Assembly: GCA_014898415.1 (NCBI GenBank)
Contig: RCTD01000029.1
Span: 1 to 64,000 of the forward strand
Length of the DNA stretch: 64,000 nucleotides
Source: Stromatinia cepivora
Lineage: Eukaryota > Ascomycota > Leotiomycetes > Helotiales > Sclerotiniaceae
Direction: 5' to 3'
Both the position numbers and the translations under genes were made by a program. Under the pieces are notes generated by a model, which saw only the letters and a program-made list of their open reading frames with translations, was not told the origin of the DNA and did no database searches. Below are positions 23,040 through 35,004 of this stretch, one piece after another (the first letter of the stretch is position 1; each line of letters starts with the position of its first letter).

Positions 23040-24334
23040 TATATTATAACCGAGATCCCTACATCTTGCACGCTCTTTATTCATAACTACAATCACTTCA
23101 AAATTTAATAATAATTCCAATTTATAAGATATAAAACTAAAAATTTATTTTATATATAAAAGGATATATTATTATTATATAATATTATAAAAACTTCAAA
23201 TTTGAAATCTTAATAAAAGTTTAATCTATTAATACCTCTTTGTATATCTATTCATCTCTTTTTTTCATTCGAATTATCAATTACTTTTACATTTGAAAAC
23301 TTTATAATTTCTTTAAATGTTAAATCTATAATATAAAAATATTTTAAAATCTTTTAAGTTCTTTTAATAAAAAATATTAATGATTTTTGAATTCTTCTTA
23401 CTTCCCCCTCCGAATTCTACACAATTTGATGATTCATTTTCTTTTAAATTCCTTTTTTTTTACTTCTAAATTTTTATTTCTTTTGCTTCTAAATTCTTCT
23501 TTTGTTTATCAATTTTTTTTATTAGTTTTCTTTTATATTTTAGTTTTTTTTTTCTATTAAATAACAAATGTTTTGGTTTTTTGATAAACTTTGGTTTTCT
23601 TGATTATATTAAATGAATATGAAAATATATTATTAATTTTCTTTTTTATAAAATTTAAATATTTCAAATAGATTTTTTTCCTTTTAATTTTTAAAATAGT
23701 TTTTAAATTTTTTGTTTTATAAAATTAAATATCAATTTTAATTATATTTATTATAATTACTTTGAAAAACTTTAATATAATACTAAAATCTGGATTATAA
23801 TAAAACTTAAATTTAAATAATAAAAAGTTTTCGATATATATAGGATTTTAAATTTATTCTTTATTAATTGTATTAATATAAATAATATAGAAGTATCTTT
23901 ATATTCGATATTAAAGATTATAATATTTATAAGATAAATATCGGATTTTCGAAGGATTTTATAATATTATAACTAATATAGAATTGAATCCAAAATCTTT
24001 TAAAAATGAATTAAAAGTTCTATTTCGATATTTCAATAATATTTTTATTTTTATTTTTATATATAAAATTATTCAATTTAATATTATAATTTATTAAAAG
24101 AGAGAAGAAACAATTAATATTAAAAGACTATAAATGATATATAAAATAAAAGAGGAATCAAGAATATAATCTTTAATTTATTGTATTTTATTATAAATTC
24201 TATATTTATATAATTAGAATAATTATTTATACTAAATGGATAATATTCTTTTTTAATTTTTTATCGGGATAATAACTAATGTTGACACTAATGTCTCGGT
24301 ATCGAGGAACCGAACTATTATATAATTCGGTTGT
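23040..24334. other. A+T-rich stretch without a gene
   Basis: An abrupt drop to A+T-rich sequence starts near 23040. I see no open frame of note, tRNA or clear transposon signature. It is presumably decayed repeat DNA that was the target of the LTR element at 24335. Confidence 0.45.
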
Positions 24335-24524
24335 TGTTACGAACCTCAACTACGAGACGAAGGCTAGCCGAAAGCGGGCCGAATTGTACACTAGTTTGAA
24401 GAGTTTTCATTTATATAAAGGGGGAATCCTTCAATAAAATTAAAAAAGTAATGAAAAGTTTTGATTCTAAAACCAAACCTATTGTTATTCAAATATTAGC
24501 CGATTCTTTGCTGTGATTCTCACA
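24335..24524 (+). repeat. 5' LTR of the non-autonomous element
   Basis: It begins TGTTACGAACC and ends TGATTCTCACA. It contains a TATATAAAGGGGGAATCC promoter-like block near 24413. It pairs with 26472-26661. Confidence 0.85.
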
Positions 24525-24597
24525 ATTCTTTTCATTCACCCTTGAGAGCAACTCGTCGGTTAATTTTGGGAATAACCTCATTTTTTTTGATTCATAA

Positions 24598-24880
24598 AAG
24601 CCTTCGAACCTTATCGAAAACCCTTCGGAATATTATCGAAAACCCTTCAGAATATTATCGAAAACCTTCGAAATTCACCTTCGAAATTTACCTTCAAAAC
24701 ACATACGAATTTGACCTCAAAACGAACCTTCGAAAACCCTTCAGAATATTATCGAAAATCTTCGAAAACCCTTCGAAATTCACCTTCGAAATTCACCTTC
24801 AAAACATATACAAATTTAACCTCAAAACGAGCCTTCGAAAACCCTTCAGAATATTATCGAAAACCTACCAAAAATACTAC
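24598..24880 (+). repeat. Tandem repeats inside the non-autonomous element (1)
   Basis: Repeats built from CGAAAACCCTTCGGAATATTAT and CCTTCGAAATTCA units, organised in a longer unit of roughly 125-130 bp present about twice. Translated in one frame they give repeated RKPFRILSK and FTFEIHLQN strings; a second frame gives NPSEYYRK. Whether either is translated is unknown. Confidence 0.65.
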
Positions 24881-25103
24881 GAAAAACCTTCGAATCAAGA
24901 AAATTAAGAAAACAAGAAAAGGAATTGAAAAGATTTATTCGAAAGATATGAATATAATATACAAATCGAACCCTATCCTATTTTACGAAATTCGAAAGCG
25001 AATTTTTAAATCATATAAATCATTTAAACAAAAGGACGAAAAAAAACGAAAAGTATATAAAGAATCTTTGGGATCCTATTGAAAAACTGAAGAATTTTGA
25101 ATA

Positions 25104-25235
25104 TAAAAATTGAAGATATTAAAGTTGAAAATATTGAAGTTGAAGATATTGAAATTGAAGATATTGAAATTGAAGATATTGAAATTGAAGATATTAAAAT
25201 TGAAGATATTGAAGTTGAAGATATTGAAGTTGAGA
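25104..25235 (+). repeat. 15-bp tandem repeat inside the non-autonomous element (2)
   Basis: About nine copies of a 15-bp unit around GAAGATATTGAAATT. Within the 88-codon frame at 25097-25360 (start not a convincing ATG) it encodes the acidic pentad I-E-D-I-E/V-E. The absence of frame-breaking changes within the repeat is notable but short. Confidence 0.75.
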
Positions 25236-26119
25236 TTATGATAAAGCCTTTAATATTATCTTTAAGGAATACAATAAATGGATTTATATGTGATAATAAT
25301 AATAATAAAGCCTTTAATACTATTTTTGAGGAGTATAATGAACGGATTTATATACAATAATAATTACATTTCTATTTCAAATAGAATCCTAATGAAATAC
25401 TTGAAATCTTTTTCTTTTGATGGAATATTAGGTTTTTTTCAAAAAAGGGGTAAAACTAGTTTTTGTATGATTTTGGAGGATTATTAATGAAAACTAATTG
25501 CAAATAATTGGATTTATATTGGAAAGTTAATATATTAGTTGAAAACGAAATAGTATTTATATTGAAATCATTATTTTTTGATATAAATTTGAATTGATAT
25601 ATTGATAGATATAATATATCTTATATTTCAAATTTCAAAAGAAAAAGCAAATTGAAAACCCCCCCCTTTTATTATTTACTAAATTTACAAAATCATTGAA
25701 ATCGATAAAAACATCGATCCAAAAAGGGAAACATCAATATCCCTTACTCATTAAATTAAAAAGCATACCCATCGAAAGCATATCGAATTCGAATCGAAAG
25801 CATACCTACCGAATCCGAATCGAAAGCATGCCTATCAAAATCGTACCGAAATCGTACCGAAATCGAACTAAAAGTGGATCGAAAATGAATATATATATAG
25901 GGGTTTTTAAATGATATTGAAGAGTTTTCAAAGAAGTGAAAATGCTGAACTTTATAAAATGAAGATGTAGGTATTATAATTTCACTATTGGAGGAATTAT
26001 TATGGATTTAGTCGTTGTATGGAGTTCTTCATTGAAGTTTCAGTTTGGCCGATTATTGTAGAGTTAGGAATAAAGGAATTGAAAGAATTAAAAGGGTTTC
26101 GAAGGATCTATAATGATTC

Positions 26120-26388
26120 TATGAAAAGGTATACAACACAATATCGATGATTTTACGAAAAAAGCATACAATACAATACGATGGTTCTACGAAAAGATAT
26201 ACAATACAATATCAATGATTTTATGAAAAGGCATACTATACAATATCGATGGTTCTACGAAAAGGTATACAATACAATATCGATGATTTTACGAAAAGGC
26301 ATACTACATAATATCGATGGTTCTACGAAAAGGCATATAACACAATATCGATAGTTTTACGAAAAAATATACAATACAATATCGAATG
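26120..26388 (+). repeat. 34- to 35-bp tandem repeat inside the non-autonomous element (3)
   Basis: About eight units of the type TACGAAAAGGTATACAATAC + AATATCGATGATTT, with two alternating versions (GATGATTT and GATGGTTC). It lies shortly before the polypurine tract and 3' LTR. Confidence 0.75.
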
Positions 26389-26471
26389 ATATTGGTTTTG
26401 ATTAGATATTTCAATTTAAAGGGTTTCACTTTAAAAGCTTTTGAGAATGAAAGTTTCGGAAAAGAGGGCTC

Positions 26472-26661
26472 TGTTATGAACCTCAATTACAAGACAAAAG
26501 CTAACCGAAAGCAGGCTGAATTGTATACTAGTTTGAAGAGTTTTCATTTATATAAAGGGGGAATTCTTCAATAGAATTAAAAAAGTAATGAAAAGTTTTG
26601 ATTCTAAAACCAAACCTATTGTTATTCAAATATTAGCCGATTCTTTGCTGTGATTATCACA
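26472..26661 (+). repeat. 3' LTR of the non-autonomous element
   Basis: It begins TGTTATGAACC and ends TGATTATCACA. Compared with the 5' LTR the differences are nearly all G-to-A and C-to-T, concentrated in the first 60 bp. Confidence 0.85.
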
Positions 26662-26995
26662 GTGGTTTTATAGTTTTAATTCTTTAAACAAAACAATACG
26701 AATATTATAATACTGTATTAAAACTTCACTTTCTTATATATATATCTATCGATAATAAATAATATCTTTTTTTTATAATATAATAACTAAAAATAAATAA
26801 TATATAATATTATTCGATAATATCATTAAAATAATATTAATATCTATTTGATATTTTATTCTATTTATAATACCATATAAAGTTTATTCTTGTTCTTCTT
26901 TCTCTTTTTCTTAATCTTTAAAATCTTTTCTTTCAAAAAAATCAAAAAAACAACTATTTATTCTCTTCAATACTTTATATATTTAAACAATAAAT

Positions 26996-27050
26996 TAGAT
27001 TAGCGGTGAATTGAACACCGGACCTCTCTTATACTACTAAATCATGCGTA
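26996..27050 (-). pseudogene. Decayed tRNA-Ala copy
   Basis: The sequence TTAGCGGTGAATTGAACACC followed by GGACCTCTC matches the tRNA-Ala gene at 22522 with C-to-T/G-to-A changes. A 16-17 nt gap removes the anticodon arm, and the acceptor strand has drifted. The match extends upstream on the plus strand for about 70 bp into the flank (26926-26995 against about 22455-22521), so this is a copied locus, not an independent tRNA. It cannot make a tRNA. Confidence 0.7.
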
Positions 27051-27234
27051 CAATTTTTAGTTTACTAACTCGGGTTTACAATTTTTAGTTTTGTCTAACA
27101 TTATTGGTTTAAAATGGATTTTTATAAATCGTTTTTCGCAAACGAAAATATTATACTTTTATTTATATAATATCGATTCTGTTTTATTTTTTTATTCAAT
27201 AATTTAAATTCTGAAAATAGATTCTTTAGGGTAT

Positions 27235-27545
27235 AAATCAGTTTTGATTTATAATTAAACATCTTTTATTCACAATTAGATATTTTTCTATACCGAATTG
27301 AGAAGACGAAATTTGGTAAACAAATATTTGTATCTATAGTTAAGTATTTTCTTATACCGGATTGAAAAAACCAATTTTGTATAATTATTTATATCTATAA
27401 TAAAGTATTTTTTTTTATTAAACTAAAAAAATCAAATCATTTATATTTATAACTAATTTTTTTTTATATCGAGTTAAAAAAAAAACTAATTTTATATAAT
27501 TATTTGTATTTATAATAAAGTGTTTTCTTATATCGAATTATTATT
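27235..27545. repeat. Decayed minisatellite, 70- to 90-bp period
   Basis: Four imperfect tandem units, each containing a form of AAGTATTTTCTTATACCG(A/G)ATTG followed by AATTTTGTATAATTATTTGTAT. Differences between units are mainly C/T and G/A. Confidence 0.6.
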
Positions 27546-27684
27546 GTAGTGATAGATATTTATCAATGTTTTATCGATATCTTATTCGTGCTGTCAAAAA
27601 GTATATTATATTCTATTCTTATATCACAAAATAATAAAATATAAAAGAGATAGTGATCTATATTTAGATGGAGTGTGATATAGA

Positions 27685-28140
27685 TGATATAATTGACCAA
27701 TGAAAGCTGCTAAAACTATACTAATGGTTTTTCAAAAATACTAATAATTGGATAATATATTAATACCTTATGTAGTTCCTTGGTTACTGTTTGTATACAA
27801 TTCATTAATCCAAATCTTTGGCAATAATTGTGATCGATTTCTGGAAAACGAAAACCCCAAGATCCTTATCTAATTAGACAATATTCTATAATCTATTCTT
27901 TTTTTTGTTATAAAGCTTTCAAAGTTTAAAACTCAATTTTCAATTGAAATAACTATCAATTACGATATTTCCATCATTTCAAATATATTAATCAATCAGA
28001 AATACTAAATAATAAAGTACCCTGAGTTTAAATGATTGATATTGGATATGATTGGCTGAAGTACGCCATCGTGATATTCTCCTACTCAGCTAGATAGTTG
28101 TTGATTATATAAGCCACTATAACTTTTCATTTATATTACT
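27685..28140 (+). repeat. RIP-decayed segmental duplicate of 40340-41560
   Basis: 27690-27870 matches 40337-40510 (TTGACCAATGAAAG at both), and from 27911 on it matches 41325-41560 (AAAGCTTTCAAAGTTT at both). The middle 0.8 kb of the 40-kb copy is missing here. Almost all differences are C-to-T and G-to-A in this copy, so it is the decayed one. Confidence 0.75.
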
Positions 28141-28601
28141 TATTAATATTGTTTATATAATCTCAACTTTAATTATATCAACAATACTACCGAGTATATA
28201 CCAAGTGTTATAATGGATTATATGATCTCAATTTACAATAAAATATTTTTTTTGAGTTTATATAATTGAATTATATTAATAATATTATCGAGTATATACT
28301 ATAAGCTTTTAATTCCGGCTCTTTCGGAGTTAAAAATAATAATAGATTCATTATATTCTTTATAATTATTTTTCATATCATCTAAGATCTATAATCAGCT
28401 CATATTATATAGCTTATTAGATATTTATGATTTGAAGCTTTTTCAATTCAATTAATTACAAATTTTGAAGTTATTCGAAGTTCTATTACTTTTCGAAAGA
28501 ATGATTTATATATCGAATTCTGTATTAAAGTATAAGGTAGATTTCAACTTTCATATGACTCTTATAATAAATCTGAATATAAATATAAATATAAAAACTA
28601 C

Positions 28602-28921
28602 TGTTACGGGAGCTGCCTCTAGGGTCACATGGAAATGGCTAAAGATCTTTCGAGATGGTTTAGACTAAACTTCAAGTAGGAATTCAATAAGGTTGGTAAT
28701 TAATTGCAATTCTTATAACTATAATAATAAAACTAATGATTATTTTTGAATACAAAGTTTTATATTATAATGAAATTTATTTCTTTATATAGATTTTCAT
28801 TCTTTATTGTCCCATTGATCCTATTATATCTCATTAGGTGGGAACAGTGGGATCCAATAGGAATCTTTAATCCCATGACTTCTTAATCATATAACTCGGT
28901 ATATTGGATATCGTTATAATA
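28602..28921 (-). repeat. 3' LTR of the gypsy element
   Basis: It begins TGTTACGGGAGC on the plus strand and ends in a decayed form of CGTAACA. It pairs with 34680-34999 over 320 bp; the two copies differ by many transitions in both directions, so both were mutated after insertion. Confidence 0.88.
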
Positions 28922-30744
28922 TTATCCCCTTTTTAGTTTAGTATTTATCCTAAGTGTTTATAAAATAAGTTTCCCCTATTTGATTAATTCCGTAATGCTT
29001 TTTTTTCTATTTGTTATAATATCCATTATTCGTTCTTTAAAATCTATTACTAATCGTAAAAATATTTATTTTCGTTTTAAAAACAAAAATATTATTATAT
29101 TTTATAAGTGTAATTGCTATTTAAAGAAGAATTTTGAATATCAAATACTTCCAAATACTATACGCTATAATGAATATATAAAAAATATAAACAATGATCG
29201 TTATGATGTATATAACCATTCTATAGACGATTAATCTTATATTAATTCTGAAAAAAAGCGCTTTGAATTCGAAGAAGAGAAGGCTACGAATACTATAATT
29301 GAAGCAACTGTTCAACTGGCTTACCTGCGAAGGCAGAAATATGTTTTGCGGGAAAAAACTGGTAAAATGCTTTAATATAATTTTCGTACTATTGAAGTTT
29401 TTGAAGAATTTGAAACTGAAGAATAGCGATTGGAAAATGAGTGTATTGAAAAGGAAAAGGAATTGGCATCTATCTTTGTTGCTAACCCTAGCAATGGTTC
29501 TTTTGTTTTCGATTCTTTTTTTTTGGACCCTTCGATCCTGGCTTTAATAAATTCTCCTTTCTTTTGGGCAAATCCGGATATTGCTGATGGAACGCCTTCA
29601 ATTTCTTAGGGCAATTGAAGTTTGTTCTTGGTTCCCATGAATTTTCGGTGTATAAATAATCTAACCATTTGATTAAATATTTGATTATACCTTTAATATA
29701 TTTATAATCTAATATTATTTCGATATCGTATATGATATTCGGATTGACTAATTCGATTTCCGTTAATAGCGCATTCAGTATTCCTGGTGATACTGGTTCG
29801 AGTAAGGATATATAGAATACTAAATGGATATTTATTGTATCTAATAGTTTTAACCGATAATTGATAATTTTTATTACCTTATCAATCTTGAATAATCCTA
29901 ATTTCCTATGATCGAATTTATTGCTTGATTTTTTGATTTCGATATTTCATTATAATAGATAAACTTTATCTCCCTCTTTAAGTGTAGATTCTATATTACA
30001 TTTCGTATTGTAATAAATTGCTATTCTGGATAATATAAATCTTAGATCAAAAGTGAGTTGCTTTTATAAATCCTTTAATTGTTCGATTTATATTATTATT
30101 GATTCAATATTAACTTCCTATAATATTAGTGTTTGATATACTTTAGGATTGAATCCAAAATTAGTGTATACTGGTATAATCTTTGTAATTTCCGTTTCCG
30201 ATATATTATATACGAATTATGTTATAGGTAATAGTTCTACTTAATTGTCCTATCGATAATTTATATAATATTTAAGATATACTTTTATTATCTGATTAAT
30301 CCTTTCTGTTTAACCATCTATTTGTAAATGAAAAATTATTGATAGCTTTCTTTTAACACTCATTAATACTAATAAAGTAATCCAGAATTTTGAAATAAAA
30401 AGCTTATCTCTGTTCGAGATTATCTTATCTAATACTCCATATATACTTACTATAATCCTAAAGAATATATATACTAATTATTTAGCAATTTATATTTCTT
30501 TGAATAATATTATATATACAAACTTTATCAATCTATCTATTATATTAAATATAACATTGTATTTAATTCCTATAATAAGATCTTTCGAAAATAATAGTTT
30601 GACCATAAAATCCTATATAATAAATTTCTATAACTGAAAAGATATATCTGGAATTTGGAGCTGATTATATAAAATATATCTAAAGGACTTATTCTGTATA
30701 CAAGTATTGCAATTTCCAATAATTTTTTCAATTATCGTTTTCAT

Positions 30745-30996
30745 TTATAAGAAATAACTGATTTCTTTTATTTTTGCAAATATTCTTATAATTCTTTGAT
30801 ATCCATATATAAACAATCTATATTGTTCTATTACAAATTCCTTGATTATTCGATTAGGAATATATACTTTTCTATAGAAATATATTATATCGTTTTCTTT
30901 CGTGAATCCTGATTCTATTACTTTGAATATATACATTACCGTAGCATCGCCTTCATAGTATAATTGGATCTTATTCTTCAGATGGTTATTTTCCAA
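30745..30996 (-). pseudogene. Gypsy integrase N-terminal remnant
   Basis: The minus-strand frame reads DIIYFYRKVYIPNRI, then QYRLFIYGYQRIIRIFAKI. This matches the zinc-binding (H2C2) entry of gypsy integrases, where family members have a KxYVP block, then H-x3-H spacing. The His codons appear as Tyr (C-to-T), so zinc binding is lost. Confidence 0.65.
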
Positions 30997-31728
30997 TATA
31001 TAAATAACTATTAACTATAATATATTGTAAATTAATGATTCACCTTTCTGTTTGAATATAATGTATGATTTATACAATTTGTTTTTTTGATATTCTGGTT
31101 TTCGATTAAAAATATCAACTTTAACGTTTTCTGATTCTTTGATATATAAAATCTTAAAATTGTAATTGATCATAATTTCTAATTATCTGATCTATCATCT
31201 GTTTAATTACTTCATTATAATGAAGTAAATCAAATTTTTATAATCTGTATATATTTATACTATATATTTTGATCCTTCCAAATAAATTCGCTATTCTTTA
31301 AATACATCAACTATTACCAATAATTCTTTGTTATATATTTCGTAGTTTAATTCGACTAATAATAATTTTCGAAAATAGAATACGATTAATTGATATTTCT
31401 CATTCTAACCTGATTGGCTCAGAACTACCCCTATAACAAAATCTGAGGAATCCGTTTCCACTATGATTTGCTTTTCTGGATCAAATATTAACAGTATTGA
31501 TTCTACTTATTTGAATACTTCGAAAGATTTCTGCATCTTAATAATCCATTCGAATATACTTTGTTCTTTTCTGGTTAAATTGATTAAAGATATTGTAATC
31601 CCTAAATAACCTTTAATAAATCTTCGATAAAAATTGACAAATCCTAAAAAAGATTATATTTCCTTAATTATAATAAACTGCTTCCATTCGAATATTGCCT
31701 TGATTTTATCCTTACTCATCTTGAACCC

Positions 31729-32187
31729 TTAATTTGATACGATAAATCCTAGAAACTTTATTTCCATAACATAGAATTCACATTTGCTTAGTTTGTATAG
31801 CAAATCAGCTTTAATTAAATATTCGAGAATATTGCTGATATCTTTGATATATTGAACTTCGTTGTTCAAGTATATTAGGATGTTATCCAAATAGTATATA
31901 CAACAAATATCCAAATATTACAATAACACATTATTCATAAACCTTATAAATATTGTTAATACATTGATTAACCCAAATAATATAATCTAGTATTCATATA
32001 GCCTATATCTAATCTTGAAAGCAGTTTTCCATTCTTTACCTTCTTTCATTTTAATCAAATAGTAGTTATTGTATAGATCTATCTTAATGAATATCGTTAC
32101 TCCGTCTAATCGATCTTTTAATTCCATAGCTAATAGAAATAAATATTGATCCTTTTTGGTAAATACATTGAACTTTCTATAATCCAT
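31729..32187 (-). pseudogene. Gypsy reverse transcriptase remnant
   Basis: The upstream half reads MDYRKFN, then ELKDRLDGVTIFIKIDLYN and KEGKEWKTAFKIRYRLYEY, equivalent to the VDYRxLN, DRL and EWKTAFxxRYGxYEY blocks of gypsy enzymes. The downstream half reads CCIYYLDNILIYLNN, the YLDDILIYS active-site block with one Asp changed to Asn, then KCEFYVMEIKFLGFIVS. Stops separate the two halves. Not functional. Confidence 0.85.
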
Positions 32188-33771
32188 AATTAATCTTTTA
32201 ATATTATCTTTTTTGAATATCTATATAATTGAACTTACTACTTAGGATACAGATTCTCTGATTCATCCCTTGGCCAAATTGTCGTCGATATATTTTTTAA
32301 ATATTCTTAACTTATCGATTAATATTAAATAAATTAGAATATACACAGATATCTTATCTTCCTTTAATATTATTTCATAATCCTATAACTTGTATTCCGA
32401 TAAAGCCTTATAGATCTTAGGTTTTTTAAAAATATATTTGTATTTCTTGTATTGTTTTGGTATCATAGGCTTTTTTGCCTTGATTACGATTTCATATTAT
32501 ATCGTTGGCTTCTACATTTATAAAGAAAGTGTACTATCCTTCGCTTTTAATAAAGGATTTTGGATTGGATATCCTATATTGCCGGTGTTATTTACATTCA
32601 ACTTTCCTTAGCACATATTATATCTCATGAACACCTTGAATATATCATCATGATCGTTCTTGTATTGATCAAATATCACTATTTCTTATAATCAATTTAT
32701 TCTTGGATTATATACCTTTAATTATAATATCCTTAAGATAATCTATTATTAGCTTAATAGTACAATATCAAATTGTATAATCTTCAAATATTAGATTGTA
32801 TTTATTTATATTAATTATATCTTTTAAGAAACAATTCTATCAGATCCTATTAACTGTCCATCAATTAACTGTAATTGATAAGGTTCTTATTTCTTTTGGA
32901 ATAGAATTCCTAAGTACTTTATAATTTCTAATACAATAAAATTTCCTATAATCTTTAAATCTATCATAGCTGATTATATTTGTTCATTTATCTTGACTCT
33001 ATAATATATCTATTCTATTTATCTTATAACATTCAATTATAATATAATTTACTCATCCTTATAATCCTAAATGATTTTATCGGCAAATATTACATATCAT
33101 AATTCTTTTTCTTCTAGATAGATTATATTCATCCCTGATCTAGTTTTATTATCGAGTAAATCTCTTTATAAAGTATATCGATAGTTTTTTTAGATTATTT
33201 TTATCATTATACCCATAACTAATAATAATAAGATGATTTAAGCTTAAATACAATATTCTTTTCCGACTTTTCTATATAAAAACAAATTCTGGTTTTCATT
33301 CTATTCGGATATATATTGATAGAATATTTCCCATAACTTTCCTTGATCTGATTATTAGAAATATTCTCCATTAATTCTTTCTACAAATAAGATATTGATG
33401 ATAACTTCAAACCATAGAATTCAATACTGATTGATATACCGAATTTCATAAGATTCTCCTTTTTCAATGTTTGTTATACTAAGACCCTCATTGATAGTTC
33501 CTTTATCTATATCTTCAAACTTCCAGATACAACAATTCCATTAATCGATTTTTCGAATAGACTATAATTCTTTTAATTGTAGATCTCTGTTTACCTATAA
33601 AAGATTTTCTATTTCTTCTTTTTCTCCTAATTCTTCCTTGTAAATTGGTGATAATGTGACTAATTCTGTGATACTGACTGTATACAATTATGGCATGAAA
33701 ATAGCATTGAATTAGCCTTTACCGAACTTATTCTTAAAATTGCCCTTTTTGCCTCCTATTCTCTTGCTTCA

Positions 33772-33813
33772 GCAATCTACTGCCCGATACCCTGCTTTCC
33801 TATATTCAAAACA
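33772..33813 (-). pseudogene. Gag zinc-knuckle relic
   Basis: The minus strand reads CFEYRKAGYRAVDC, a CCHC knuckle (C-x2-C-x4-H-x4-C) in which the second Cys and the His have both become Tyr, each a single G-to-A or C-to-T change. It places gag at the right side of the element. Confidence 0.65.
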
Positions 33814-34679
33814 TAAGTTATTATTTCATCTACATTTCTTTTCCTAATCATTATTCCTATTTGCATAGTATGTGGTATCTAACTCTATAAGATCTCTGTA
33901 TCTCTATAGATTATATCGTGATCTACCCTCGTTTTTGTAATAACACCCTTGATTTCGGTTTTCTTAAGGTTTATATAATCTCTGATTTTGTTTAAATTTA
34001 TAAAGACAATCGTTTGATTTAATAGAATCTTGGATTAGGTCGTTCAAATCTACATTTACAACGATTCTATCTAATTCCAATTTAATTTCTGATTTGAGCC
34101 TTTTACGATAATGATTTATGATAATGGTTTTATTTTAATTGGTTATTCCTGTATATCTTCGAAATTCCGTAGTATATTTCAATACTGAATCTATTTGTTT
34201 AAGATTAAAGATCTTTTCTTCTACTATCTTTAGCTTATTAGAATTTCCAAAGATTCTGCGAATCTCTGTCTTAAAACCTTCAAAACTATTAAAGATTATT
34301 CGAATGGATTGTATACGATTTCTATCGTTATATTCAAAATAATCGCGTAAATATAACTGGATCCATTTGATTATTTCTTCTCTAAGATATGATGCAGTTT
34401 ATACACTTTTAGATTCCATAATAATAAACTTATCCTTATTGAATTTAAAATAGATTTCAAATTGTAAGAGGAAAGTGTTGAATTCCTATCGATTACCTTA
34501 GTACTTATCTAGTAAGGCGATTTTGAATGTTTTATTGATAATGATTTCTTTAAATATATCAATCATTTCGATATCGTCGATATCTATTGCTACTATAAAC
34601 TAACCAATAATAATATCCCTGAGTACCATAATAACGATTAATATTGAATCGGTACTTGAAACAAAAATGGTGCTCAAAG

Positions 34680-34999
34680 TATTACAAAAGCTGTTTTTAG
34701 GGTTACATAGAAGTAACTAGAAATCTTTCGAGGTAGTTTAGACTAAACTTCAAATAAGAATTCAATAAGGTTAGTAACTAATTACAATTTTTGTAATTAT
34801 AATAATGAAACTAATAATTATTCTTGAGTACAAAGCTTTATATTGTAATGAAATTTATTCTTTTATATAAACCTTTATTCTTTATTGTCCCATTAATCCT
34901 ATCGTATCCTATCAGGTAGAAGCAATGGGATCCAATGGGAATCTTTAATCCCGTGACTTCCTGGTCATATGACTCGGTATGTTGGATGCCGTCGTAACA
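34680..34999 (-). repeat. 5' LTR of the gypsy element
   Basis: It starts TATTACAAAAGCTG (decayed TGTTACGGGAGCTG) on the plus strand and ends GCCGTCGTAACA, then target duplication ACTAC. Confidence 0.88.
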
Positions 35000-35004
35000 A
35001 CTAC

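Larger units (their letters stand above)
24335..26661 (+). mobile_element. Compact non-autonomous LTR element (TRIM/LARD-like)
   Basis: Two 190-bp LTRs (24335-24524 and 26472-26661) in the same orientation enclose only 1.95 kb. The flanks are GTTGT (24330-24334) and GTGGT (26662-26666), a target duplication with one mismatch. A polypurine tract (GGAAAAGAGGGC, 26459-26470) sits directly before the 3' LTR, which fixes the plus orientation. The interior has no reverse transcriptase, integrase or gag motif; it is made of three sets of tandem repeats and a few short frames. Movement would need enzymes from another element. LTR differences are mostly transitions. A related solo LTR lies at 55587-55777. 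Confidence 0.8.
28602..34999 (-). mobile_element. Ty3/gypsy LTR retrotransposon, RIP-decayed
   Basis: Two 320-bp LTRs (28602-28921 and 34680-34999) enclose a 5.8-kb interior. The element is flanked by the perfect duplication ACTAC (28597-28601, 35000-35004). Reverse transcriptase, integrase and gag relics read on the minus strand, so the 5' LTR is the right one. A polypurine tract (minus strand AAAAAGGGGATAA) lies directly inside the left LTR, as expected for the 3' end. Order on the minus strand: gag with zinc-knuckle relic near 33.8 kb, reverse transcriptase 32.2-31.7 kb, integrase zinc-binding region near 30.9 kb; this Pol order (RT before integrase) is the Ty3/gypsy order. Confidence 0.9.

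Noticed and set aside
26120..26388. CRISPR-like array
   Set aside because: Regular 34-bp units look array-like, but they are head-to-tail tandem repeats without unique spacers, inside a eukaryotic LTR element.
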